From: Linanthus parryae
Taxonomy: Eukaryota; Streptophyta; Magnoliopsida; Ericales; Polemoniaceae
Assembly: GCA_023055425.1 (NCBI GenBank)
Contig: JALGPY010000009.1
Coordinates: 54,932,616 to 54,996,615, forward strand
Direction of reading: 5' to 3'
Length of the DNA stretch: 64,000 nt
Shown: in pieces, positions 42,501-54,081 of the stretch
Numbering within the stretch: position 1 is the first letter of the stretch
Layout: the number at the start of each line of letters is the position of its first letter
Position numbers and translations under genes: made by a program
Notes under the pieces: model-generated
Told to the model about the DNA's origin: nothing
What the model saw: the letters and a program-made list of their open reading frames with translations, nothing else
The model's database searches: none

Positions 42501-43492
42501 TTTGCTCCATTCCCGACGCGCAAGTCTATCTCCCCTTTTCGCAATCTTCTACTTCTTTTCAAATCCTGCACATTACGACAAATGTGAGATCCACATCCGG
42601 TATCTAATACCCAGGATGATGAAATAGAAAGATTAACGTCTATAACATAAATACCTGGTGGTGGTGGAATCACTATTCCAAGCTTCTTATCCTCCAGATA
42701 TTTAGGGCAATTCCTCCTCCAGTGACCCGGCTGGCTGCAGTAGTGACACTCACCTTTAGCCACGCCTCCACTAGGTTTTAGGTCTTCCTTGGATTTCACA
42801 ACTTTCTTGCGTTTTCCTTTTGAAGTAGATGCAACTGACTTGCCCTTCTTCTTGTGTACCATCATTATGGCCTTGCCCTTGCCTTTATTGATGCTTTGCT
42901 CAGCTGTCTTTAGCATGTTCAATAGGTCTGGCAAAGACTTGTTGATCTCATTCATATTATAGTTCATAATGAACTGATTATAACTGTCAGGCAACAATTG
43001 CAAGACGAGATCAGTCGCCAAGTCCTGGCCGAGTTGGAACCCCAGTCTCTCAAGGTTCTCTATGTACCCGATCATTCGGAGTACATGAGGGCCTACTGGA
43101 TTCCCCTCTGCAAGACTACATTTGAACAATGCTTTAGACACTTCATAGCGCTCATGCCTTGCCTGTTCCTGAAACAATTGTTTCAAGTGTCTGATCATAT
43201 CATAGGCTTCCATGTTCTCGTGTTGCTTCTGAAGCTCACCAGTCATGGTACAAAGCATGAGGCAAGTCACGTCATTAGAATCATCAATATGTTTCAGACG
43301 TGCCCTTACTTCCGCTAATAGAGACTCATCTTGTGGTGGGTCTGGAATTGGAGTGTCCAAGACGTACAGCTTCTTTTCTTGCTTGAGGACAATCCTCAAG
43401 TTTCTGTACCAGTCAAGGAAATTTGTTCCAGACAATTTATCCTTCTCAACGACAGATCGTAGGGATGAACTCGATGCGTTGTTGTTTGCCAT
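39557..43492 (-). CDS. Copia Gag-Pol polyprotein, intact (1311 aa)
   Basis: The first ATG gives MANNNASSSSLRSVV; an upstream in-frame TTG is not a plant start. Domains in order: Gag (about 15-200), a CCHC zinc knuckle at 249-262 (CHYCSQPGHWRRNC), protease with DTG at 297-299, the pre-integrase zinc motif (LWHCRLGHINEKR...CESC), and integrase with D (HTDVCGPF), D (RSDRGGEYL) and E (NGVSERRNRT). RT follows with WVFKKKTDMDG, QMDVKTAFLYG, SIYGLKQASR and catalytic YVDD, then RNase H with YTDASF, STTEAEYIA, YCDNSGAI and the C-terminal DPLTKPL. All catalytic residues are present and there is no stop or frameshift, unlike every other element here. The products package, copy and insert the element. 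Confidence 0.95.
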   Translation of the reverse strand: MANNNASSSSLRSVVEKDKLSGTNFLDWYRNLRIVLKQEKKLYVLDTPIPDPPQDESLLAEVRARLKHIDDSNDVTCLMLCTMTGELQKQHENMEAYDMIRHLKQLFQEQARHERYEVSKALFKCSLAEGNPVGPHVLRMIGYIENLERLGFQLGQDLATDLVLQLLPDSYNQFIMNYNMNEINKSLPDLLNMLKTAEQSINKGKGKAIMMVHKKKGKSVASTSKGKRKKVVKSKEDLKPSGGVAKGECHYCSQPGHWRRNCPKYLEDKKLGIVIPPPPGIYVIDVNLSISSSWVLDTGCGSHICRNVQDLKRSRRLRKGEIDLRVGNGAKVAALAVGVYELSLPSGLILELDNCFYVPAMSRNIISASCLDEKGFSISIKDKCCSIYFDSMHYCSAHLSNGLYILDLNNPIYNINTKRIKTNDLNPTYLWHCRLGHINEKRISRLHKDGLLDSFDLESYETCESCLLGKMTKSPFNKKGERTSELLALIHTDVCGPFPTPARGGYTYFITFTDDFSRYGFVYLMKAKSESFELFKEFKSEVEKQLGKSIKALRSDRGGEYLSQEFDEYLRECGIVSQLTPPGTPQWNGVSERRNRTLLDMVRSMMSQTDLPISFWGHALMTAAFTINRVPSKSVMKTPYEIWTGRRPIVSFMKIWGCDVYVKRLQTDKLGPKADKCKFVGYPKETKGYYFYNHTENKVFVARTGVFLERELVSKEASGRVVELEEIHEPQTTEPIMEHEREPQEVVEEPVQVTQELRRSGRVRHEPERYGLLVTEPDDVPLMDDEPANYGEAMSGPDSKKWLEAMRSEMDSMYTNKVWTLVEPPEGARPIGCKWVFKKKTDMDGKVVAYKGRLVAKGYRQIHGIDYDETFSPVAMTKSIRILLAIAAYYDYEIWQMDVKTAFLYGNLLEDVYVTQPEGFEDPENANKVCKLQRSIYGLKQASRSWNRRFDDAVKEFGFIKNEDEPCVYKKVSGSSIVFLVLYVDDILIIGNDIPTLQSVKDWLGKCFAMKDLGDAAYILGIKIYRDRSKRLLGLNQSTYIDKVLKRFNMQDSKKGFLPMSHGVTLSKNDCPSNEMEKDRMSRIPYASAIGSIMYAMLCTRPDVSYALSMVSRYQSNPGESHWIAVKNILKYLRRTKDVFLIFGGMEELSVKGYTDASFQAEKDDYRSQSGYVFCLNGGALSWKSSKQGTVADSTTEAEYIAAAEAAKEAVWIKKFITELGVVPSIVDPVELYCDNSGAIAQAKEPRSHQKSKHVLRRFHLIRDMIDRGDVKICKIPTDDNVSDPLTKPLAQRKHEGHARSIGIRDAPDWL

Positions 43493-44259
43493 TTGGAATT
43501 CTACAAAACGAGAAATATGCAATTTAGTATTTTGAACAATTTAACTATATTTAACAATGGCTAGATCATTAAATATAGCTCCCACTATTTTTCTCGGATT
43601 AATAGCCCTCACTATTAAAGCGGAAAATATCTTTATATTTTCTAGTGGGTCCAAGATCCTTATTTCACTTCTTCTTGAGCTTGCTTTGGCAAGTCACCCA
43701 AGAATTGGTTATTTAGGTAGGAACCATTCCAATTGCATCCCATGCAACTCTTGGTCCAATTAGGTGAATAAATTCCTTTTATTCTTTATCCAATTGGATA
43801 ACTCCTAATTGTCATGCCTCTAAGCTCATCAATCCAATTGACTCTTGCCTAGTTGCGTCCAACCTCTTGCTTTCAACATACACGCATTACTAGCTTGCGT
43901 CGTCCGCGACACATCATGAAAATTAAAATCGCCTTGCTTTGGCAAGCCCGAATTTTAATAGGCCATGATCATGAAGGGTGTTTTGGCAAGAGAAGGCAAA
44001 ACGCAATATTTAATTGAGGGATTTCTTTTAATATGTTTGGTTGATCTTATCAACATGGTCTACTTATTTGGATTGGGCCATCCACAATAAAAGACCAACT
44101 TTGTTTATTATTATCTTGTTATTGTTTTGCTTGTAGCGCCATACACACAAAATAAATAACAAGGCATGAATAATAAACATCCACAAAATAAAAAAACGTG
44201 GCATGGATATGGCCTCTAGACTAATGATATTATCAAGCCAATGATAATATCTAATTGCC

Positions 44260-44352
44260 CTAAAGTGCCGAGCTCATCTCCATGTGCTCCACCATAGCTG
44301 CGCGCCTAGGGATGTCTTTTGGCTCCTTTGGTTCTCCAGTCTTCTTCTCCAT
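44260..44352 (-). CDS. Small leader ORF of the Copia family (30 aa)
   Basis: It starts MEKKTGEPKEPKDIPRR and ends SSAL. It is charged, with no recognisable domain. The related leader at 52614 keeps the ATG and first residues but then shifts frame. It could be an upstream ORF or a chance frame; coding is unproven. Confidence 0.3.
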   Translation of the reverse strand: MEKKTGEPKEPKDIPRRAAMVEHMEMSSAL

Positions 44353-45080
44353 GGTCTTGGCTATCATCTAAATATTTCTAATTCTAGCCTAACATCTAGA
44401 ATAAATAAATAACAAAAGCCTCACATGTCGAGGAGAAAAAGAACGACTCGCAGGCCGTAAAACTTAATTAATTATTACATTAATTTGATCAGCTCGCAGG
44501 CCGTAAACCAAAACACAAAAACAATAAACATCAAAATCCTAGGCCATATCCATCCACCATGCAATAAAGCACATAATACAGTTAAAACCAAATTTTAACG
44601 CGCTTGTTTAATTTTAATGAAATTGGGTAACTAGGGTTTCACAACGGTCCAAAGGGTCCAAGCCAACAAGTGGCCCGAACCCTAGGACCGCCGCACGCCT
44701 AAGGGGCCGCGGCCTTGCTTGGCGCGCAAGGGAGGGGCAGGCGGCTAGGGTTTCGGCCCTAGTCCCCTTCCTCCTTCCTTGTTGCCCAAGCAAGGTTGTT
44801 TCCATATGGATTTATTTCCATAATTTTATTTCCATAATTGAAAACCCCTTTTCAATCATGTGCCCATGAACTCTAATTTTTAAGAACCCAATTATTCACA
44901 TCCTATGTGATTAAACTCACCAATTCTAACATCCAATGTTAAATTGGGTCTTGTTTGATTGAATCAAATTCAATATTGCATCTACTATGCCAATTTTTCA
45001 GTTTTCGCGTAATAAACAATAATACGGTGTATGAACTGAAATCGTAAACACATAATATCATGTTATGCTCTACGACCTGT

Positions 45081-45093
45081 GGCTCTGATACCA
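45081..45093 (-). other. Primer-binding site of the young Copia (initiator tRNA-Met)
   Basis: On the minus strand TGGTATCAGAGCC lies one base after the 5' LTR, complementary to the 3' end of plant initiator tRNA-Met. Confidence 0.9.
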
Positions 45094-45094
45094 C

Positions 45095-46532
45095 TGTTGG
45101 GTTTTGACGTAGGTAACGCAGCGGAATAACAAAAATTAACCCTACTCAAAGCCCACCAAGGATCACAGGAAGAGACATCATAACATGATTAAGGACATAG
45201 AAGATGTGTACCTTTTGATTTGTGAGATCACACGAAGAATGATGTCCTCGTCTCTACGGTTGATCCACGTCTACAGGTGAGATCTAGATTCTTCCTTCAA
45301 TAAAGTGCTAGCTTGAACCTTGGAGAAAGAGGGATGAAGATCAAAGCAACAAATCACCAAACACAAGGGAGGGGGCGGCCCTCTCTTGCCGTCGGGTAAG
45401 GGGGCGGACGGGTGGCTAGGGTTTCGGCCCTAGCACCTTGTCTTGCTCTCTCTTTTTGCTCTCTCCCACTCTTTGTGTGTTATGACTAATAACTCATCAT
45501 GTGGGAAGGAAGCTAGAGCCTCCTTTATATACTCCAACAACTCCTTGTTGTTTCCATAAAAGAGTTTTCTTGTTCTAGTAGGACTAGAACTATTCCCTTC
45601 CTTGCAAATTAGTCCTACTAAGTTTGCAAGGTGTTGCACAATGATCCTTCTATTAATTAATCCATATTAATTAATCCCAAATCTAGCTCTACTCTATTTG
45701 ACGTGTGACCCCATAGGTTTCTATATAGTTGGTAGTAACTATTACTAACATGGAGCGGTGTCTAGCAACACATCCATGCAACCCAACCAATAGAAATAGT
45801 CAGTGATCCCGACAAACCTTTGTGCCCAATATGTCATATTGCATTATCCCTTTGTCTCCATATCCGGATTGGACACGAGACATAAATAGTCACACTCGTA
45901 TATCCAATCCATAGTTCCTCGATCCTGGGAATATGCTTATGCTTGCAGATAACATTAATATATCTATATTAATTTATCTGAGTCTGGCCAGACATTCAAT
46001 AAGCCTCATCCCTCGAGTGGCCGTGGATATTTACCCCCATTATGTGGGAGGGACAAATCCTATCTACATCACTACGATCTCTAAGCTTGCTTCCTATCAC
46101 GCCCGATAGCCATCTTTATGATTACCCAGTTACGGTGTAACGTTTGATAACATCAAAGCGCAATATTTCACAACTAGAGTATCTAGTGACTTCAAGTCCA
46201 AGGATTGCAATAATATTAGCACTACAAAAAGCGATTGTGACTTTACATAATCTAATGTATCCTTTTCGTCGTGGGTCAATCCAGTATGCCATTACTCCTA
46301 ATGCATACCCATATGTTAGACTTGATATCTCCATATCATTCTACCCATATACTAGTCTATATTTGATTGTCCTATTAATCAATATAATGGACTAGGGACA
46401 TTTAAGATAAATAACATAATTTATCTAAGGACTTCATTATATTAAATATCGCCATAAATAATAAATGAATATTCTAGCCAAAACATTGTTCATACTAAAT
46501 CTACGATTGCCTCTAGGGCATCTATTCCAACA
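45095..46532 (-). repeat. 5' LTR of the young Copia element
   Basis: This 1438-bp LTR is about 99.6% identical to 38105-39542. It is followed by the GGTAG duplication at 46533-46537. Confidence 0.92.
45524..45531 (-). promoter_or_regulatory. TATA box in the young Copia 5' LTR
   Basis: On the minus strand TATATAAA lies in the context GGAGTATATAAAGGAGGC. Transcription would be expected to start about 30 bp to the left, near 45495. The same box occurs in every LTR of this family in the window. Confidence 0.7.
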
Positions 46533-46537
46533 GGTAG

Positions 46538-47334
46538 TAACTAATTACTAACATGGAGCGGTGTCTAGCAACACATCCATGCAACCCAACTAATAGAAAT
46601 AGTCAGTAATCCCGACAAACCTTTGTGCCCAATATCTCATATTGTTTTATCCCTCTGTTTTCATATCCGGATTGGACACGAGACATAATAGTCACACTCG
46701 TTTATCCACTCCATAGTTTCTCGATCCTGAGAATATGCTCATGCAAGCAGATAACATCAATATATCCATATTGATTTATCTGAGTCTGGCCAGACATTCA
46801 ATAAGCACCATCCCTCGAGTGGCCATGGATATTTGCTCCCATTATGTGGGAGGGAAAAATCCTCTCTACATCACTACGATCTCTAAGCTTGCTTCCTATC
46901 ATGCCCGATATTTATCTTTATAGTTGCCCGATTAGGGCACATCGTTGGACAACATCAAAGCATAATATTTCACAATTAGAGTATCTAGTGACTTCAAGTC
47001 TAAGGATTACAATATTATTGGCACTACGAGAAGCGATTGTGACTTTGACATAATCTAATGTATCCTTCTCGTTGTGGGTCTATCCAGTATGCCATTACTC
47101 CTAATGCATACCCATGTGTTATACTTCATATCTTCATATCAATCTACACACATACTAGTATATATTTGATCGTCCTATTAATCAATAAAATGGACAAGGG
47201 ACATTTAAGATAAACAACACAATGTATATAAGGACTTCATTATATTAAATATCACAATAAATAATAAATGAATATTCAAGCCATTACATCATTCATACCA
47301 AATATAGATTGCCTCTAGGGCACCTATTCTAACA
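46538..47334 (-). repeat. Old Copia 3' LTR, right piece
   Basis: This continues 37473-38104 after the young insertion and ends, on the plus strand, in CTATTCTAACA. It is followed by the polypurine tract of the old copy. Confidence 0.85.
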
Positions 47335-50300
47335 GTCTCCCACTTGCACTAGAGCCAATCTGGTGCATCTCGTATGCCTATAGATCTAGTGTGCCCATCA
47401 TGCTTACGTTGCGCAAGTGGCTTTGTGAGCGGATCTGAAAGATGGTCATCTGTTGGAATCTTGCACATCTTCACATCTCCTCGATCGATCATATCACGAA
47501 TAAGATGGAATCTCCTAAGTACATGCTTTGATTTCTGGTATGATCTTGGTTCATTGGCTTGTGTGATTGCCCCAGTGTTGTCAAATACAACTCTATGGGA
47601 TCCACGAGGCTAGGGACCACACCGAGCTCAGTGATAAACTTCTTTATCCAAACTGCCTCCTTTGCTGCTTCCGCGGCAACAATGTACTCAGCTTCAGTTT
47701 TAGAATCAGCAACTATCCCTTGCTTGGAACTTTTCCAGCTTACAGCTCCTCCATTCAGGCAACATATCCAGACTGCGATCCGTAATCATCCTTGTCAGTT
47801 TGGAAGCTTGCATCAGTGTAACCAATTACACTCAACTCTTCCTGTCCTCCAAATATCAAGAACGCGTTCTTAGTCCTTCTCAAGTACTTCAGGATGTTCT
47901 TGACAGCAATCCAGTTACTCTCACCCGGATTGGATTGATATCTGCTTACCATACTCAACGCGTATGATACGTCTGGTCTAGTAAACAACATGGCGTACAT
48001 GATAGATCCTATGGCCGAAGCATAGGGTATCCTACTCATGTGGTCCTTTTCAATCTCATTGGAAGGACAGTCATTCTTAGAAAGAGTGACTCCGTGCGAC
48101 ATGGGCAAGAATCCCTTCTTGGAATCTTGCATGTTGAACCTCTTCAACACCTTGTCTTTATATGTATTTTGACTTAGGCCGAGCTGCTTACTAGATCTAT
48201 CCCTATAGATCTTTATACCAAGTATATACACTGCATCTCCCAAGTGTTTCATTGCCAACACTTTCCTAGCCAATATTTAACAGATTGCAAAGTAGGAATG
48301 TCGATTTGAATAAGTAGTATGTCATCCACATACAAGATCAGAAACACTACAAAGCTCCCACTAAACTTCTTGTAAACACAGGGCTCATCTTCGTTCTTGA
48401 TGAAGCCAAACTCTTTGACCGCGTCATCAAAACGTCGATTCCAGCTCCTAGAAGCTTGCTTTAATTCATATATGGATCTTTGCAGCTTACAGACTTTACT
48501 GGCATTCTCTGGATCTTCAAATCCCTCCGGTTGTGTCATGTACACATTCTCTAGAAGATTCCCATAAAGGGATGCTGTTTTGACATCCATTTGTCAAATC
48601 TCGTAGTCGTAGTATGCTGCAATGGAAAGTAGGATTCGAATGGATTTAGTCATGGTGACTGGTGAATAGGTCTCATCATAGTCAATACCATGAATTGCCT
48701 ATACCCTTTAGCTACCAATCGTCCCTTGTAGGCAACTATCTTGCCATCCATGTCGGTCTTCTTCTTGAAGACCCACTTGCACCCTATGGGTCGAGCCCCT
48801 TCAGGTGGTTCCACCAAATTCCATACTTTATTGGTGTACATGGAATCAATTTCGGATCTCATGGCTTCTAGCCACTTCTTGGAGTCTAGGCCTTTTACGG
48901 CCTCTCTGTAGGTTGTAGGCTCATCATCCATGAGCGGTATGTCATCGGGCTCAGTCACGAGAAGTCCGTACCTCTCTGGCTCATGACGTACCCTTCCTGA
49001 CCTACGGAGGTCCTCTGTTACCTGAACAGGTTCTTCCACGACTACTTGCAGTTCCTTTTCATGTTCCATTATCGGTTCAGTGTTTTGTGGTTCTCGAATT
49101 TCTTCGAGCTCTATGTTCCTCCCACTTGCTTCTTTAGGGACTAGTTCTCTTTCTAGAAACACGCCGGTCCGAGCTACAAACACTTTGTTCTCAGTTGGAT
49201 TGTAGAAATAATATTCTTTCGTTTCCTTAGGATATCCCACAAATTTACACTTATCCGCTTTGGCCCCGAGCTTGTCTGATTGTAAACGTTTTACATTGAC
49301 GTTGCAGCCCCAAATCTTCATAAACGACACTATGGGACGCTTCCCAGTCCATATTTCATATGGTGTCTTTATGACCAATTTGGTTGGAACACGGTTAATG
49401 GTAAGAGCTGCAGTCAATAGAGAATGTCCCCGAAATGATATCGGAAGATCGATTTGACACATCATAGATCGCACCATATCCAATAGTGTGCGATTCCTCC
49501 TCTCGGATACACCATTCCATTGTGGTGTTCCGGGTGGAGTGAGTTGGGATACTATCCCACACTCCCTAAGATATTATTCAAATTCTTGCCTCAAGTATTC
49601 TCCTCCATGATACGATCGCAAAGCTTTAATACTTTTACCAAGTTGCTTCTCTATTTCATTCTTAAATTCTTTGAATAATTCAAAAGATTCGAATTTAGCC
49701 TTCATAAGGTAAACAAATCCATATCTACTAAAATCATCAGTGAATGTAATGAAGTAGGTGTAACCACCTCTGGTAGGCGTGGGAAACAGCCCACACACAT
49801 CGGTATGTATGAGTGCCAATAACTCACTAGTCCTCTCACCTTTCTTATTGAAAGGGACTTTGTCATTTTTCCTAATAAACAAGATTCACATGTCTCATAT
49901 GATTCCAAATCAAATGAGTCTAGAAGTCCATCGTTATGGAGTCTAGATATGCGTTTCTCATTTATATGGTCTAAACGACAATGCCATAGATATGTAGGAT
50001 TTAATTAATTTTAATCCTTTTAGTATTTATATTATAGATGGAATTATTCAGATCAAGGATGTACAATCCAGTAGACAAATACGCACTACAATAGTGCATA
50101 CTATCAAAATAAATGGAGAAACGCTTGTCCTTTATTGAAATAGAAAAACCCTTCTCTTCCAAACAAGAAACAAAAATAATGTTTCTGCTCATAGCAGGCA
50201 CATAATAGCAATTGTCTAATTCTAAAATAATTCCAGAAGGAAAAGATAGTTCATAAACGCCTATAGCTAATGCAGCAACTTTTGCTCCATTCCCAACGCG

Positions 50301-50446
50301 CACATCTATCTCTCCTTTAGCCAATCTTCTACCTCTTTTCAAATCCTGCACATTTCGACAAATGTGAGATCCACATCCAGTATCTAATACCCAAGATGAA
50401 GAAATAGATAGATTGACGTCTATAACAAAAATACATGGTGGTTGTG
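47335..50446 (-). pseudogene. Old Copia pol remnant (RNase H, RT, integrase, protease)
   Basis: Reading right to left on the minus strand: a protease piece (about 50001-50446, with DTGCGSHIC in the junction segment), a pre-integrase and integrase piece (49483-49908), an integrase end/RT start (48650-49483), RT (48249-48590, YVDD present) and RT-RNase H (47755-48273), followed by a broken RNase H end. At least five frameshifts or stops separate them. The second integrase catalytic Asp is changed (RSYHGGEY). Gag, leader and 5' LTR are missing, because the remnant is cut at 50446 by an opposite-strand LTR. It is about 90% similar to the young element. Confidence 0.88.
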
Positions 50447-51877
50447 TGTTGGAATAGATGCCCTGGAGGAAATCTAATATTTAGTATGAACAATGTTATT
50501 GGCTAAAATATTCATTTATTTTTTATCGTGATATTTAAATATATTGAAGTCCTTTAATACAATGTGTTGTTTATCTTAAAATATCCCTAGTCCATTATAT
50601 TGATTAATAGGACGATCAAATATAGACTAGTATATGTGTAGATTGATATGGAGATATCAAGTCTAACGTATGGGTATGCATTAGGAGTAATGGCATACTG
50701 GATTGACCCACAACGAGAAGGATACATTAGATTATGTTAAAGTCACAATCGCTTATCGTAGTGCTAATATAATTTCAATACTTAGACTTGAAGTCACTAG
50801 ATACTCTAGTTGTGAAATATCGTGCTTTGATGTTATCAAACGTTACACTGTAACTGGGTCATCATAAAGGTAGTTATCAGGCATGATAGAAAGCAAGCTT
50901 AGAGATCGTAGTGATGTAGAGATGATTTGTCCCTCCCACATAATGGGAGTAAATATCCACGACCACTCGAGGGATGAGGCTTATTGAATGTCTGGCCAGA
51001 CTCAGATAAATCAATATGAAGATATTGATGTTATCTGCTAGCATAAGCATATTCCCAGGATCGAGGAACTATGGATTGGATATACGGGTGTGACTATTTA
51101 TGTCTCGTGTCCAATCCGGATATAGAGACAAAGGGATAGTGCAATATGTGATATTGGGCGCAAAAGGTTTGTCGGGATCACTGACTTATTTCTATTAGTT
51201 GGGTGCATGGATGTGTTGCAAGACACCGCTCCATGTTAGTAATAAGTTACTACCAACTAAGTAGAAACCTACAGGGTCACACGTCAAATAGAGTTGAACT
51301 ATATTTGGGATTAATTAATATGATTAATTAATAAGAAGGATCACTTTGCAACACCTTGCAAACTTAGTAGGACTAATATGCAAGGAAGGGACTAATCCAA
51401 GTTCATGTAGAACTAGGATGGGCCTTTATGTAGTTAACACGGAGTACTTGGACTATATAAAGGATGTTCTAGCTTCCTTCCAACAAATAATGCTCATAAC
51501 ATAAGTGAATGGGAGAGAGAGCAAAAGAGAGAGCAAGACAAAGCTAGAGGACGAAGCCCCTAGCCCGTTCGCCCAACCCGTCAGCCACAAGAGGAGGGCC
51601 AAAACCCTCCTTTGCCTCCTTGGTTGCTTGATTCCTTCTTCCCTCTTCCTCCGGTCCAACCTAGAACTTGAGAAGGAAGAATCTAGATCTCACCTCTAGA
51701 CGTGGATCAACCGTAGAGACGAGGACGATATTCTTCGTGTGATCTCCCATACCAAAAGGTACACAACTACTATGTCCCTTATCATGTTATGATGTCTCTT
51801 CCTGTGATCCTTGGTGGGCTTTGAGTAGGAATTAAATTTTTGTTATTCCCCTACGTTACCTACGTCAAAACCCAACA
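50447..51877 (+). repeat. Copia LTR of the same family in plus orientation
   Basis: This 1431-bp LTR begins exactly at TGTTGGAATAG and ends CCCAACA, opposite in orientation to the neighbouring pol remnant. The exact terminal start suggests a separate integration into the old element's protease region. Confidence 0.88.
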
Positions 51878-52695
51878 GTCCGCTGCGTTACGTTTTCAGT
51901 TTATACACTGTTATATTCATATTACACAAAAACTGAAATTAATTGACATTGTAGATGCAAATTGAATTTGATTCAACATAAGCAAGATCTAATTTAACAT
52001 TGGATGTTGGAATTTGTGACTTTAATCACATAGGATGTGAATTATTGGGTTCTTGAAAATTAGAGTTCATGGGCACATACTTGAAAAAGGAATTTTTCAA
52101 TTATGGAAACAATTTATTGAAAATATTTATAAGGAAACAACCATGCTTGGGAAACAAGGAAGGAAGGGAAGGAGACTAGGGCCGAAACCTTAGCCGTCCG
52201 CCCCTCCTCCTAGTGTGCCAAGCAAGGCCGCGGGTCACTGGGGCAGCCGGCCTTGGGCCGGGCCACGTGGCTGGCGGCGGTCCTCCTAGGGGTTCGGCCC
52301 ATGCATGGGTTAGACCCCTTGGACCGTTGTAACCCTAATTACCCAATTCAATTAAAATTGAACAAGCGCGTTAAAAATTGGTTTTGACTGTATTATGTGC
52401 TTTGTTGCATGGTGGATGGATATGGCCTAGGTTGTGGATGTTTATTGCTTTGTGGTTTGGTTTACGGCCTGCGAGCTGATCAAATTAATGTAATAATTAA
52501 TTAGGTTTTACGGCCTGCGAGTCGTCTTTTCTCCTCGACATGTGAGGCTTTTATTATTTATTTATTCTAGATGTTAGGCTAGAATTAGAAATATTTATAT
52601 GATAGCCAAGAGCATGGAGAAGAACACCGGAGAACCAAAGAAGCCAAAAAGACAAAGAAGACACCCCTCAGGCGCACGGCTATGGTGGAGCACAA
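51878..52695 (+). pseudogene. Copia leader remnant after the plus-strand LTR
   Basis: This is similar to the young element's leader read on its own strand, down to the small leader ORF start (52614). The similarity ends near 52695, before gag. The primer-binding site is gone: in its place stands GTCCGCTGCGTTACG, a copy of sequence normally found inside the LTR end. The rest of this element is deleted. Confidence 0.8.
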
Positions 52696-54081
52696 TGTGG
52701 AAATTTACCCACTAAATGTGGTGGTTAATTGCCACGTCTGCAACATGTGTCATCCCTCCCTCTACATATGTACATATGTATTTATGAGTGTTTTGACCTC
52801 ATTTAATACAAAATCCCTAATTCTAAAAGGGGTAGTGATTCTTACACCAGCCATTTTGATGGTTACACCATTTTTTTGTCATGATATATATCCTCATTAC
52901 TAATTAATTTATTTTTGTAGGATAATCAATGTAATATTTTCTACAATTACTATGTTATAATCACTTTACCAAATTATATAGTCAGGATTCTCCCTTATTT
53001 GCTTTCCATTTATTCTTTAACAATTTTTTATTTTTTTTAATTTCTTTTCATTTAACTTTTAACGGAATATCTTCACATTCAACTATCAGCTACTACCCCA
53101 CTACCTAAGGCCATGAATTTAATTTTTAAATCTTTTTTCTGACTTAAAAAAGTTACTAGAAAAGAAAGAAAAAAACCAAAGAAAAATCGACCTGCACTTG
53201 CACTCACCTCTCAACCCCTGTTTTCAAAAATCTTCTATTTTCTTTAGAAAAACCAAAATTCACTATAAACTATTAGTGAAATAAGTGTTTTTTCTCTTTG
53301 ATAAAAGAATAAGTGTTTTCTCTCTAAAGGAACATGTAGACCTTTTTCAACAATATTTTTGTCGGAACTTTTATAAATAAAATTAAAAGCATGGTTATAA
53401 TTCTACTGGTGAAATGTCAGTACTCAAAATTATTGTATTTCACTAATCCAAAAATGATTACTAAGATTTGATTGACTTGAAAAAAATGACATTTTTTATG
53501 ATTTTTGAGTTTTGAACAACAAATAAGCAAATGACAACTTGTGCAACCCCTTTTAGTTTCTTAAGTCTTTCACATAATTTGTGTTTTGGCTACACCCACT
53601 ATTTGTGTATTGCATTAGCATTTCTCATTTCTAATAATTTGTGTTTTGGCTGAAAGGTGTAAAGTTATAGACCAAACCTCCTTTTTACTCTGTAACTTTC
53701 TTCCTTATTTTTTCAAACAAAAAAAAACTTTCTTTCTTAATTTCTTCCTTATACTGGACGTGGTTTGTGGAATAAATTGAGAATTAATTGGAGAGAAGTT
53801 ATGGAATTTGAAGTTGTAGAAATAAATGATTCTGGAAATTATTGGAGGCAAATCACACAAGAAAACTTCCAAAAATATATGACTCCAAATTAAATATGGA
53901 TAAAACATCATACATTAATACATTAGGGTAGTATAGTCATGATCTCGAAAATATGGTGTAACAATCAAACGCAATGGTGTAAGAATCATTACCCTTCTAA
54001 AAGCCATAAATAGTGACACACACATTTATATAGGACTCTCTCCCTCTCTCTGTCGTTCTGTCTTCCTCTATGTCTGTCAGT
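52696..54081. other. Intergenic region and presumed promoter of gene C
   Basis: This is AT-rich sequence without a credible gene. Its right end holds a TATA-like box (54025-54033) followed by CT-rich sequence, then the target site of the Copia at 54082. Confidence 0.5.
54025..54033 (+). promoter_or_regulatory. TATA-like box, presumed gene C promoter
   Basis: TTTATATAG is followed by a CT-rich stretch (GACTCTCTCCCTCTCTC), typical of a plant core promoter with a pyrimidine patch at the start site. It lies 49 bp before the Copia insertion. Confidence 0.4.

Larger units (their letters stand above)
43493..45094 (-). other. Untranslated leader of the young Copia
   Basis: This 1.6 kb between the 5' LTR and gag is unusually long for Copia. 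It holds the primer-binding site and a 30-codon frame at 44260-44352. A related leader is found in plus orientation at 51878-52695. Confidence 0.8.
38105..46532 (-). mobile_element. Young, apparently intact Ty1/Copia retrotransposon (8.4 kb)
   Basis: Both LTRs are 1438 bp (38105-39542 and 45095-46532), with TG...CA ends and only about six differences (about 0.4%). GGTAG flanks both sides (38100-38104 and 46533-46537). The primer-binding site, polypurine tract, LTR TATA box and one uninterrupted polyprotein frame are all present. It inserted into the 3' LTR of an older member of its own family. Low LTR divergence means a recent insertion, and it may still be able to move. Confidence 0.95.
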
